Virus record (IMG/VR): IMGVR_UViG_3300036719_005587
Coordinates: 1-40,065 of that record
DNA: 40,065 nt
DNA from: a virus
Strand: one strand, 5' to 3'
Shown piece by piece: positions 8,714 to 16,101 of this stretch; the first letter of the stretch is position 1; every line of letters starts with the position of its first letter. The notes beneath the pieces were generated by a model. That model ran no database searches, was not told the DNA's origin, and saw only the letters and a list, made by a program, of their open reading frames with translations. The position numbers and the translations under genes were made by a program.

Positions 8714-10601
8714 AAATTGGGCTGGCATACTTGGCGCTGCGCTTCTCAAAGGCTTCTTTTCCTCCTTCGAGTAAATCAACGATCTCGTTCCGGCAATCGT
8801 CAACGTCACCTGCAGTTGTCACGCTCCCGCTCAATCCATCGGATTGCATCACAATAACTCGTGAGGCCTCGCCCAGAACGGGGATATTGGGGTTGTGGGT
8901 GACGAAAATCAGTTGTCGCAGGGGCTTCACCGATTTCAGTGCGGATACTACCGTATCGTAAATGAACCTATTGTCGAGATTGTCCTCCGGTTGGTCGATG
9001 ATCAGCGGGGTGTTGCCCTCCCAAAGCAGAATTGGCAGGATCGCGGTGCATTTCTGACCGGTGGAGAGGCTGCCGGAATCCTTGTAGATGCCGTTGTCAC
9101 AGAGTTCAATGGTGGGCACTTCGTTCATGTCCACGATCTGCAGTTCGAGGAGGCGAGGCAGAGCGGACAGTTCGCGAATGACGGCTTCGGCCTGCTGCTT
9201 GCTGATTCCGCCCCGATTGGCAAGATTCGTCACGTCGTTCGACTTAATCAGGTCGGCCAGTTCGTCGGGGGAGATTTCTTTGCTGAGCGAGGCGGATACC
9301 TTTTTGTGTTGGATTCCGGCCTCCTTGAGCACCGTTTCGAGGAATACGCGGTAATCCTCCTGATCCGCGCTCTGGGCGACACGGATTCGGATGATGGGGT
9401 TGAGGCGGCTGTTGAGCCGCTCGGCAACCGAATGACGGATGGCGAATCGCTCGTCCCGCACTTCGGAGAGTTTCGCCCGCATCTCCACCCGTTCGATTTC
9501 AAGACCTCTAATCTCCAAATCAACCTCGGTGAGCCGCCGCTGGCGGAACAGCAGTTCGTTGTGCTGCTTTTCCAGTTGGGTGCGTTCGGCAGACTTGGCC
9601 AGATCCTGTTCTTGTTTCTCAATAATGCAGCGGAACTGAGTCTCTTGGATAATGTGAGCTAGATCGATGTCCCACTTGTGCTGGGCAATTTTTCCTGCGG
9701 CCTCGTCCATGGCGGCTACAGCTAAGGCAAGCGATAGCTCGGCTTGGGCGATGGAGTCATTGGCGTCGGACATGGCTTTGGAGAGAATCTCCGCATTTGG
9801 TCCCGCCATGATGTCCGGGGTGAAGAAGGGCATCACTGCCTCTGACAAGCGCCCGAGCCAGGGCCTGAAACCATCTGCAGAGGATTTGAGTTTTTCTATG
9901 GAATGGCTCAAAGCCATAGATTCCCTGCCTCGAAGCGCTTTGAGCGCATGGGCGCGGTTGATTTCCTCCGTGTTTTGGCCTGTTAGTGCGTCAAAAGCTT
10001 TGAGCTTTTCGACGATTGACTCCACTTGGCTTATCGCACCTTCGAGATTCTGCTTCTCGGTAACTAGGGGAAGAATCCGTGCGCTGTTGGCTTCGAGCAG
10101 GTGCTTCACGTCGCTCACGCGCTGGGAAACCGCCGCGAGTTTTTCAACCTCGAACCCGTCGATGAGGTCAAGTTGGTAACGGGGGTTCTCCGCGATGCCC
10201 TCAATTTGATTTTGGCTATACACGGACGCACCGAATATGTGGTTGACGGAAACGCTGGGCGGCAACGGCAATCCATCCGAATTCGTGATCGTGGCTTCTT
10301 CTCCAGCCGAGCGGTTGATCGTGTAGGTTATGCCGTCTTTAGTTTCGACAGTCAGTTCCACACGCCCCCCTGCCAGGTTTTTTTCGATCATCGAGGTCAC
10401 ACGCTTGCGCAGCGGGTCGCCTTCCCGTCCGGGCATCACGTTCAATCCGTGACGGATGTTCTCGACGACAGTGCTTTTTCCACTCCCGCGGGAACCGATG
10501 ATCGTGTTGAGTTGATGGTGAAATTTAAGGTCGAGTCCAGAAAGGAACCCTCCAGTGACCTTAATGCGGCGTATGCGGTGGTATGACGGTTGCTGATTCA
10601 T
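8703..10601 (-). CDS. SMC/TrlF-like ABC ATPase with coiled coil
   Basis: A 632-residue ABC-type ATPase. Walker A is GSRGSGKST (36-44); the signature LSTGQK lies at 512-517; Walker B with its DQPED extension is at 535-540, followed by DNRF and a THNPNIPVLG switch region near 568. Between them are about 300 residues of helical, probably coiled-coil sequence, so it looks like an SMC/RecN-class protein. The C-terminal signature strongly resembles TrlF-family ATPases, but no PHP nuclease domain is fused. Such proteins usually sense DNA or nucleoprotein states. It is the first gene of an operon with the HEAT kinase and response regulator. The ATG at 10601 is the start of the conserved region; a longer frame exists to 10661. 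Confidence 0.85.
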   Translation of the reverse strand: MNQQPSYHRIRRIKVTGGFLSGLDLKFHHQLNTIIGSRGSGKSTVVENIRHGLNVMPGREGDPLRKRVTSMIEKNLAGGRVELTVETKDGITYTINRSAGEEATITNSDGLPLPPSVSVNHIFGASVYSQNQIEGIAENPRYQLDLIDGFEVEKLAAVSQRVSDVKHLLEANSARILPLVTEKQNLEGAISQVESIVEKLKAFDALTGQNTEEINRAHALKALRGRESMALSHSIEKLKSSADGFRPWLGRLSEAVMPFFTPDIMAGPNAEILSKAMSDANDSIAQAELSLALAVAAMDEAAGKIAQHKWDIDLAHIIQETQFRCIIEKQEQDLAKSAERTQLEKQHNELLFRQRRLTEVDLEIRGLEIERVEMRAKLSEVRDERFAIRHSVAERLNSRLNPIIRIRVAQSADQEDYRVFLETVLKEAGIQHKKVSASLSKEISPDELADLIKSNDVTNLANRGGISKQQAEAVIRELSALPRLLELQIVDMNEVPTIELCDNGIYKDSGSLSTGQKCTAILPILLWEGNTPLIIDQPEDNLDNRFIYDTVVSALKSVKPLRQLIFVTHNPNIPVLGEASRVIVMQSDGLSGSVTTAGDVDDCRNEIVDLLEGGKEAFEKRSAKYASPIYEY

Positions 10602-10617
10602 CTTGGTTCGACTTTGT

Positions 10618-10631
10618 GCGTCTTCTGACGC
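10618..10631 (-). promoter_or_regulatory. small stem-loop in the operon leader
   Basis: GCGTC (10618-10622) and GACGC (10627-10631) form a perfect 5-bp hairpin with a four-base loop, 17 bases upstream of the ATPase start. It could affect translation of the operon, but this is only a structural observation. Confidence 0.3.
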
Positions 10632-10673
10632 CCTGTCTCCCGAAAACGGGGCTTTCCCCACATCGGGTTACAA

Positions 10674-10703
10674 ACCCTACGCAAACCCTATGTGCGCCCT
10701 ATG
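10674..10703 (-). promoter_or_regulatory. three phased heptamer repeats, candidate response-regulator operator
   Basis: The plus strand reads ACCCTAC at 10674, ACCCTAT at 10685 and GCCCTAT at 10696, each separated by four bases, so the spacing is exactly 11 bp. PhoB/OmpR-family winged-helix regulators bind such 7+4 direct repeats on one face of the helix. The array lies 73-102 bp before the ATPase start, within the 297-base gap shared with the divergent phage gene, and an inverted ATAGGGT copy sits at 10746-10752. Autoregulation by the operon's own response regulator is an inference. Confidence 0.5.
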
Positions 10704-10776
10704 GGCCTCCGAGATCGGTTCTATGTGGGGGTCGCAAGGCGATGAATAGGGTGCCATAGCCCCCATGTGGGTGTGA

Positions 10777-10797
10777 GCAGGCTATTCCGCAGCCTGC
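10777..10797. promoter_or_regulatory. operator-like palindrome
   Basis: GCAGGCT (10777-10783) and AGCCTGC (10791-10797) are perfect inverted repeats around a seven-base spacer. The palindrome lies in the divergent gap, about 100 bp before the phage gene at 10899, where an early-promoter operator would be expected. No cognate repressor is visible. Confidence 0.35.
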
Positions 10798-10898
10798 CGA
10801 CAGATTTGCGATGGTGCGTCACTGTCTTCGGGTCGCTCGGATGTCCCGGGCTTCCGGCCCCCGGACCGATTTCCGGCAATCGAAATCAAAACATCATC

Positions 10899-11252
10899 AT
10901 GTCTACCGAAAAAGTGCATTTGAAGCCGCAGTGCAGCGGCAATTATCGCGGCCTTCCCGCCGCACGCCAAAAACTCCTGCGTCTCATGCAGGAAAACCCG
11001 TTTAGCCGAATTGAACATCTCGCCGTCGTAAACGGTGAGCCTCAGTTCGAGCAGACGACCAAAGTCATTGCCGAGCACAAGTTCGGAGCCAATGACGGCC
11101 CGCGCCGCGAGGCCGAACTCACTGACTTCGTTTTGAAGAAGGAGCACATTGAGCTTTTCAAGCGGCTCGAAGTCGTTGGGAGCGGAGTGATTCTCGCGCT
11201 CGAAGTCCGTGGTGGCATGCCGTTCCGCATGCAAAGCGAAGTGGCCGCATAA
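10899..11252 (+). CDS. hypothetical early phage protein
   Basis: A 117-residue protein I do not recognise. It is charged and soluble (FSRIEHLAVVNGEPQF, AELTDFVLKKEHIELFKRL) and without cysteine clusters or membrane segments. It is the first plus-strand gene of the replication region and is divergent from the ATPase-kinase-regulator operon. The ATG at 10899 follows a CA-rich leader without a Shine-Dalgarno sequence, as do most phage genes here. A terminator-like hairpin follows it at 11293-11350, so it may form its own transcript. A small DNA-replication or regulatory accessory role would fit the position but is not shown. Confidence 0.6.
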   Translation: MSTEKVHLKPQCSGNYRGLPAARQKLLRLMQENPFSRIEHLAVVNGEPQFEQTTKVIAEHKFGANDGPRREAELTDFVLKKEHIELFKRLEVVGSGVILALEVRGGMPFRMQSEVAA

Positions 11253-11292
11253 GCCGTCTCATCATCTAACAACCAGACAACTGGCCGGGCCT

Positions 11293-11350
11293 AAGGGGCA
11301 GGTCGTTGTGGGTGTCGCATTAGCGATCTCACGACGGCTTGCCCCTTTTT
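11293..11350 (+). terminator. rho-independent terminator
   Basis: AAGGGGCA (from 11293) pairs with TGCCCCTT (ending 11347), with further imperfect pairing inside (GTCGTTGTG with CACGACGGC), and a run of five T follows. It separates the gene at 10899 from the sigma-factor gene. Confidence 0.6.
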
Positions 11351-11428
11351 CATTCCCGGCACCATCCGCCCTGACGCCATCCGCGCCACCCCAATCGACC
11401 CCTTTTAACGCCCGGCCGCCAAGGCCGG

Positions 11429-11989
11429 ATGAAAACTAACAACTACGCGGGAATCGACCCGCACATCGTCACCGTCATTACACGGGAGGCACGCAGACTT
11501 GTCGGACGCTACGGCTACACCTTCTCCGACATCGAAGACATCGAGCACGAGCTATTCCGTAAGGTATGGACCGCGCTGCCGGGGTTGAGCACGTCCGTAT
11601 TCGAGGCGGCCATCAATCAAATCGTAAATCACGAGATCATCGACATGATCCGCAAACGTGAACGCGACTGCCGTGACTGGCGACAAGTGGCGTTCTCGAT
11701 TGACGCCCAGAACGAGGATGACGACCTCGAAAGCTACGCGGACATCCTCGACGAGGATCTACTGATTGGCTTCGGATACTCGCCCTCGTGGCAGTCGCGC
11801 CGCTGGGAGCAAGCGGATGTCGCGGAAGGCATGGCTCGCCTTCCCGGCGATCTCCGGGACTTGGCTGAAACGCTCGACGCCTGCGGCGGCAACCTCAGCG
11901 AGGCTGCCCGCATGATGGGTGTCTCGCGCAAGAAAGCCCGCATCCTGTCGAAGCGCCTCCGCGAGGCGATGGCATGGCTGCGTGAATAG
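11429..11989 (+). CDS. RNA polymerase sigma factor, ECF-like
   Basis: A 186-residue sigma-70-family protein. The N-terminal part has the region-2 pattern (YTFSDIEDIEHELFRKVW) followed by a helix leading to IIDMIRKRERD, the usual linker start. The C-terminal part has a region-4-like helix-turn-helix (LSEAARMMGVSRKKARIL, about 160-177). The central acidic linker (DDDLESYADILDEDL) is longer than in minimal ECF factors. In a phage early region it would redirect host RNA polymerase to phage promoters. The start ATG at 11429 follows a CA/GC-rich leader. It is preceded and followed by terminator-like hairpins, so it appears to be a single-gene unit. Confidence 0.8.
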   Translation: MKTNNYAGIDPHIVTVITREARRLVGRYGYTFSDIEDIEHELFRKVWTALPGLSTSVFEAAINQIVNHEIIDMIRKRERDCRDWRQVAFSIDAQNEDDDLESYADILDEDLLIGFGYSPSWQSRRWEQADVAEGMARLPGDLRDLAETLDACGGNLSEAARMMGVSRKKARILSKRLREAMAWLRE

Positions 11990-12004
11990 CTATTCCAGAT
12001 TACG

Positions 12005-12036
12005 TCACCCGCTCCGGTTCGCTGGGGCGGGTGATC
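12005..12036. terminator. stem-loop after the sigma-factor gene
   Basis: TCACCCGC (12005-12012) pairs perfectly with GCGGGTGA (12027-12034). There is no strong T tract. It lies 15 bases after the sigma-factor stop and could terminate from that side or from the convergent zinc-ribbon gene. Confidence 0.45.
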
Positions 12037-12087
12037 TGCTTAGAACAATATGCATGCGAGATTGCGTGGCAGTAGACTATTACCCCA

Positions 12088-12366
12088 CTACGTTGGCAGT
12101 GAGTCAATTTTGATTCGCTCCGCGCCTTTATGGAGAAATTTACCCACAATCTCCCATTCATTTTTGCATGAAGGGCAATCCATTTCATACGACCATTCGT
12201 CGTGCCCGTATGTGCTGTTGGGGTTGACTTCGACGCAGACATCCAAAATCGCGCCCTGTCCACAGGGACACTTGCAGCAATGACTCTTTGTTTCTCTTGG
12301 CGCTCCCATAGTTCGACTGCTTTGTAGAACGACAATAGCTGAAGCCGAAATCGGGTCAATCGGCAT
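12088..12366 (-). CDS. small zinc-ribbon protein
   Basis: A 92-residue protein with two cysteine pairs: CKCPCGQG (with a further Cys and His just before) and CPSCKNEW, about 35 residues apart. This is the layout of a zinc ribbon. It may bind nucleic acid or be a structural protein; no catalytic motif is seen. It is the only minus-strand gene between the sigma factor and the helicase and its base composition is more AT-rich than its neighbours, which suggests a separately acquired gene. The start is uncertain: ATGs at 12366 and 12309 and a TTG at 12408 are possible; all keep the cysteine motifs. Confidence 0.6.
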   Translation of the reverse strand: MPIDPISASAIVVLQSSRTMGAPRETKSHCCKCPCGQGAILDVCVEVNPNSTYGHDEWSYEMDCPSCKNEWEIVGKFLHKGAERIKIDSLPT

Positions 12367-12438
12367 TATGATTTTGAGACGAGGAAACGAATCTGAAAGA
12401 GGGGCCAATAACCCGTCATCGCAACGCAGTTGGAGGCT

Positions 12439-13773
12439 ATGGACCTCCTACCATTCCAACGAGAACACGCCCGCAGGGTGATTGATGCTCTTCGCCGCCA
12501 CCGCACGGCTCTCGACGCAAGTGACCCCGGCGTGGGAAAAACTTATGTCGCATCCTACGTCGCCAAGACGACCGGCCTGTCCTTACTCGTGATCTGTCCG
12601 AAACCCGTGCTTCCGGCGTGGCGAAAAGTTACCGCTGCCTTCGATGCTCCTGTGACGAAGATCACCAACTTCGAACAGATCCGTTTGGGCAAAACCCCAT
12701 TCGGCAGGTTCGTGGATAAGCGGTTCGTCTGGTCGGTGCCAACCGGCACGCTGCTGGTTTTTGATGAGGCTCAGAAGTGCAAAGCACGCGACAGCCTGAA
12801 TGCTGAGATGATGATCGCCGCGAAACGGCAGGGCATCCCCACCTTGTTGTGCTCTGCGACGGCTGCCTCGAATCCGTTAGAGATGCGAGCCATCGGCTAC
12901 GCGCTCGGCCTCCACCGGCTACACGACTATTGGCCGTGGGCGATCAACCACGGCGTCCAGAAAGGCCGCTTCGGGATGGAGTTCAATGGCGACCATGATG
13001 CGCTCTGGCGGCTCCATAGTCAGATATTCTCCCCCGGTGGTCCCGGCTCGCGCCTGCGGATTGCTGACATCCCGGAGTTCCCCGAAAGCCAGATCATTGC
13101 CGAGCCGGTCGCTACCGGGGAGGAGCGGAAAATCCAGAGGATTTACGATCAGATGGCGAGTGATCTCAACAAGGCGCTCGCGGTCGAAGATCATGACGAG
13201 TTGTATGACCTGGCCGTCCGGATGGACGCCACCAAGGCGAACCATCTGACCATATCGCTGCGGGCGCGGCAGCAGATCGAAACGCTCAAGGCCAAGACCA
13301 TCGCGGCGATGGCGAAGGACGCTGCGGACGAAGGCATGTCCGTCGCGGTGTTCGTGAACTTCGACGAGTCCATCGACGAGGTTGCCAAGTTGTTGAAAAC
13401 CTCGTGCGTCATCCGTGGTGGCCAGCGTGATGCCGACCGCGAACAAGCAATCCGCCGTTTCCAGGCGAATCAGGAAAATTTCATCGTCTGCAACATTCGC
13501 GCCGGTGGCGTAGGTGTCAGTCTCCACGACCCGACCGGTTGCAAACCGAGGCTCGCGCTGATTTCGCCTACCTATTCCGCGCAGGATCTACGACAGGCGT
13601 TGGGGCGTGTCCACCGGGCGGGCGGTGCCCACTCGATCCAGCGGATCATCTTTGCCGCCGATACGGTTGAGGAACGGGCGTGCGAGGTGGTGGCCGCCAA
13701 GCTGGGTCACATCGACTTGCTCAACGACGGAGATCTTCAGGGCCAATTTCTGATGCCCGCAACGCAGGAGTGA
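12439..13773 (+). CDS. SF2 (SNF2/DEAD-like) DNA helicase
   Basis: A 444-residue superfamily 2 ATPase. The N-terminal RecA-like domain has a Q-motif-like LLPFQREHARRVIDAL, Walker A PGVGKT (30-35), motif II DEAQ and motif III SAT. The C-terminal domain has NIRAGGVGVSL (motif V) and QALGRVHRAGG (motif VI with arginine fingers). This is the compact helicase common in phage replication modules. It is followed after two bases by a RecB-like nuclease gene. The ATG at 12439 is preferred; an in-frame TTG three codons earlier is possible. It probably unwinds or remodels DNA during phage replication or recombination. Confidence 0.87.
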   Translation: MDLLPFQREHARRVIDALRRHRTALDASDPGVGKTYVASYVAKTTGLSLLVICPKPVLPAWRKVTAAFDAPVTKITNFEQIRLGKTPFGRFVDKRFVWSVPTGTLLVFDEAQKCKARDSLNAEMMIAAKRQGIPTLLCSATAASNPLEMRAIGYALGLHRLHDYWPWAINHGVQKGRFGMEFNGDHDALWRLHSQIFSPGGPGSRLRIADIPEFPESQIIAEPVATGEERKIQRIYDQMASDLNKALAVEDHDELYDLAVRMDATKANHLTISLRARQQIETLKAKTIAAMAKDAADEGMSVAVFVNFDESIDEVAKLLKTSCVIRGGQRDADREQAIRRFQANQENFIVCNIRAGGVGVSLHDPTGCKPRLALISPTYSAQDLRQALGRVHRAGGAHSIQRIIFAADTVEERACEVVAAKLGHIDLLNDGDLQGQFLMPATQE

Positions 13774-13775
13774 GT

Positions 13776-14882
13776 ATGGACACAATCACATCCACTCCCG
13801 CCGAGGATCGGCCGCACGCCGAACACTCGCCAAGTTCCCTCGCGCTCAAGGAAGTCTGCCCCGGATTCCGATCAGACTCGAAATCATCCTCCGCCAGTGA
13901 GGAAGGCACCCGATGCCACCAAGCACTGGAAACCGGCAAGGACGACGGGCTGGATGATGAACAACTCCAGGTTGTCGGGATGTGCCGCGACTACGTGACC
14001 GGCGTCGAAGCCGACGCTCGTTCCCATGGAGAGGTCACGATCTTGCTAGAAGAGAAGTTAGCCATCGCGGGTGGCCTGACATTCGGCACCGCCGACCTGG
14101 TGATCGTTTCGGCCAAGGCAACTGCCGCCGATCTGGTCGATTACAAGTTCGGACGCAACCCGGTCGCCGACGCTGAGGATAACGTGCAGATGCAGGCATA
14201 CGCCCTCGGAGTGTTCGAGAAGTTCCCCGGCGTCCAATCCATCCAAGTCCATATCCTACTGCCCCGCCGCGACGAGGTTTCCATAGCCACCTACGCGCGA
14301 TCGGATGTGCCGCGCCTTCGACTACGAATTGAGACGATCATCGCCCGCGCATCCCTGCCAGAACCTGATCTCCATCCGACCGATGGGTGCCTGTGGTGTG
14401 CCCGGAAGGCGACGTGCAAGGCGCTTCATAACCACGCCCTGACACTTGCGTCAGGCTACTCCGACGAGCTTGTCATCCCCGACCAGGTCCACGCCTCCCA
14501 CATCACCGAACCGTCCGTGATGGCGCGAGCGCTCCAGGTCGCCCGTGTGATGGAGAAGTGGTGCGAAAGCGTGCGACAGCACGCGCTCAAAATGCGCCTC
14601 TCGGGTGTTGAGATTCCCGGTCACGAACTGCGGACGCGGTCGGGCAACCGCAAGATCAACGATGCCTTGGCCGCGTGGGGCGTGGTTCGCGACCACATCG
14701 AACCCGACCGCTTCATCGCGTGCTGCGATGTCAGCCTCACAAAGCTGGAAGACGAGGTGGCGGCCAAAGCCCCACGGGGGAGCAAGACCAAGGCGAAAAA
14801 CAATCTCTGCGAATCCCTCGCCGCAGTCGGTGCCTACGAGGCCGGCGGCGAATCGACATTTCTCACCCGAACACGCAAGTGA
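13776..14882 (+). CDS. DUF2800-type PD-(D/E)XK nuclease with cysteine cluster
   Basis: A 368-residue RecB-like nuclease of the DUF2800 phage family. Nuclease residues visible are His48 (GTRCHQALE), Asp107 (GTADLVIV) and Asp122-x-Lys124 (LVDYKFG). Cys28, Cys205, Cys208 and Cys214 are arranged as one distant cysteine plus a C-x2-C-x5-C group flanking the nuclease core, the pattern of the iron-sulphur staple in AddB and Cas4 enzymes. It probably processes DNA ends together with the helicase just upstream. AGGAG lies eight bases before the ATG at 13776, one of the few clear Shine-Dalgarno sequences among the phage genes; the longer open frame is not needed. Confidence 0.8.
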   Translation: MDTITSTPAEDRPHAEHSPSSLALKEVCPGFRSDSKSSSASEEGTRCHQALETGKDDGLDDEQLQVVGMCRDYVTGVEADARSHGEVTILLEEKLAIAGGLTFGTADLVIVSAKATAADLVDYKFGRNPVADAEDNVQMQAYALGVFEKFPGVQSIQVHILLPRRDEVSIATYARSDVPRLRLRIETIIARASLPEPDLHPTDGCLWCARKATCKALHNHALTLASGYSDELVIPDQVHASHITEPSVMARALQVARVMEKWCESVRQHALKMRLSGVEIPGHELRTRSGNRKINDALAAWGVVRDHIEPDRFIACCDVSLTKLEDEVAAKAPRGSKTKAKNNLCESLAAVGAYEAGGESTFLTRTRK

Positions 14883-14927
14883 ACGGGCAACCAAAAAACA
14901 ACATAACAACAACAGAAAACTACGAAC

Positions 14928-15665
14928 ATGCTAACATCGTTCAAACGCCAAGAAGGGGTCGCTCCGGCGACCATCGCTGAATCCGCACAACCGGCCAACC
15001 CGGTTGCGGAAGACATCCAAGATCACGAGGAAACGTCGCTTTCCTCGCTGCCAACCCGCCCGCTGGAAGGTGAGTTTTTGCCGCAGGATTTCGTCCTGCC
15101 GCGTCTCAACCTCGTCCAGTCGGTCGGCCCGCTGTCGGAGACGTTCCAACCCGGAGCCTTCGTCTATAACAAGGAGGCCACGTTGTCGGACGGCACCCAG
15201 CCGGTGTCACTGACCGTGCTGCGAATCCGCAAGCAATACCAAGAATACGTTGCCTATGGTGGCGAGGAAATGCCCCGCGTGTTCGACACCCTGGAGGAGG
15301 TCCGCGCTGCTGGCGGCTGGATCGACTGGCGTGACAACCAACGCCCGCCGTATTCGCCCATCCTTAACGCGCTGGTGCTGGTGAAGTCCCCGTTCCCGGA
15401 ACACCCGATGTTCCCGCACCGCTTCGGTGAGGCCGACTACGGGCTGGCTCTCTGGACACTGCGCTCCACCGCGTTCACGCGTGCGGGCAAGGCGATCATC
15501 ACCGCCTCGCAGTTCGCGCTGCGCGATGGGATCCACCTCGGCGAATGGGCGCTGACTTCCCGCCGCGAAAAACTAGGCATGAACTTCGTCCACGTCCCGG
15601 TGCTTCGTCACGGAGCACGTCACAACGACGAGTTTGCCGCATTCGCCCTCTCGCTCGTCGGGTAA
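14928..15665 (+). CDS. phage replication accessory protein, possibly single-strand DNA-binding
   Basis: A 245-residue protein. After a disordered acidic N-terminus (about 1-45) comes LPRLNLVQSVGPLSETFQPG, a pattern I associate with a family of phage replication-cluster proteins of unclear function. The rest is beta-rich with aromatic residues (YQEYVAYGG, GGWIDWRDNQRPPY). It occupies the slot between DUF2800 nuclease and DNA polymerase where many phages keep a DUF2815-type single-strand-binding protein. That role is inferred from position. The start at 14928 follows a very CA-rich leader (aacaacagaaaactacgaac) with no Shine-Dalgarno sequence. A perfect terminator-like hairpin follows 13 bases after the stop. 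Confidence 0.6.
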   Translation: MLTSFKRQEGVAPATIAESAQPANPVAEDIQDHEETSLSSLPTRPLEGEFLPQDFVLPRLNLVQSVGPLSETFQPGAFVYNKEATLSDGTQPVSLTVLRIRKQYQEYVAYGGEEMPRVFDTLEEVRAAGGWIDWRDNQRPPYSPILNALVLVKSPFPEHPMFPHRFGEADYGLALWTLRSTAFTRAGKAIITASQFALRDGIHLGEWALTSRREKLGMNFVHVPVLRHGARHNDEFAAFALSLVG

Positions 15666-15678
15666 GCCAACAAAGCAC

Positions 15679-15710
15679 GACCGGCAGGGGCCAATCCCTG
15701 CCGGTCTTGT
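15679..15710 (+). terminator. perfect 11-bp stem-loop
   Basis: GACCGGCAGGG (15679-15689) and CCCTGCCGGTC (15696-15706) pair perfectly around a six-base loop, followed by TTGT. It may act as a terminator or as an attenuator that lowers expression of the polymerase genes relative to the upstream genes. Confidence 0.6.
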
Positions 15711-15723
15711 CGCAGTTGGTGGT

Positions 15724-16101
15724 ATGGCCCACCACAAACCGAAGAAACCAAGTCCGGCCTCCGTATCCTCGACCCACCGTGAATTGCTCGCGTATCTGGT
15801 TCGTGCGGGGGAATTGAATGTCGAATGGAAGGTCGCGCAGCGCACGGCTCTTGTTAGTACCTGCCTGCCGAAATCGGCTCGCCTGGCAATCGCGCTGGTA
15901 GCATCGCGCGCGCAATCGAAATGCGTGGCGGTCGCCGATGCCGTGATCCCCGGGATGCTGTGCCTGGTGCGCGGCGATCACCAGCAGGCCACGCGACTTC
16001 TCCGCTCATGCGATGGTCACATGGCCTTCCTCTCGGCTGCCGACCGCACGGTCGCCGCCGTCATCCGCAAATCCACATCCCGCACCCGCCATGGCAACTG
16101 A
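15724..16101 (+). CDS. hypothetical protein
   Basis: A 125-residue basic protein (HKPKKPSP at the start, RKSTSRTRHGN at the end) with an alanine-rich helical middle. I do not recognise it. Its last 11 bases overlap the start of the DNA polymerase gene, which supports it as a real, translationally coupled gene. An internal helix-turn-helix-like portion may exist around AVADAVIPGMLCLVRGDHQQATRLL but is not convincing. A DNA-binding accessory to the polymerase is possible from charge and position only. Confidence 0.5.
   Translation: MAHHKPKKPSPASVSSTHRELLAYLVRAGELNVEWKVAQRTALVSTCLPKSARLAIALVASRAQSKCVAVADAVIPGMLCLVRGDHQQATRLLRSCDGHMAFLSAADRTVAAVIRKSTSRTRHGN

Noticed and set aside
8895-9662. 255-codon plus-strand frame opposite the ATPase gene
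   Set aside because: It is the antisense of the ATPase coding sequence, whose motifs are clear on the minus strand.
12919-13527. 202-codon minus-strand frame opposite the helicase
   Set aside because: It is the antisense shadow of conserved helicase motifs.
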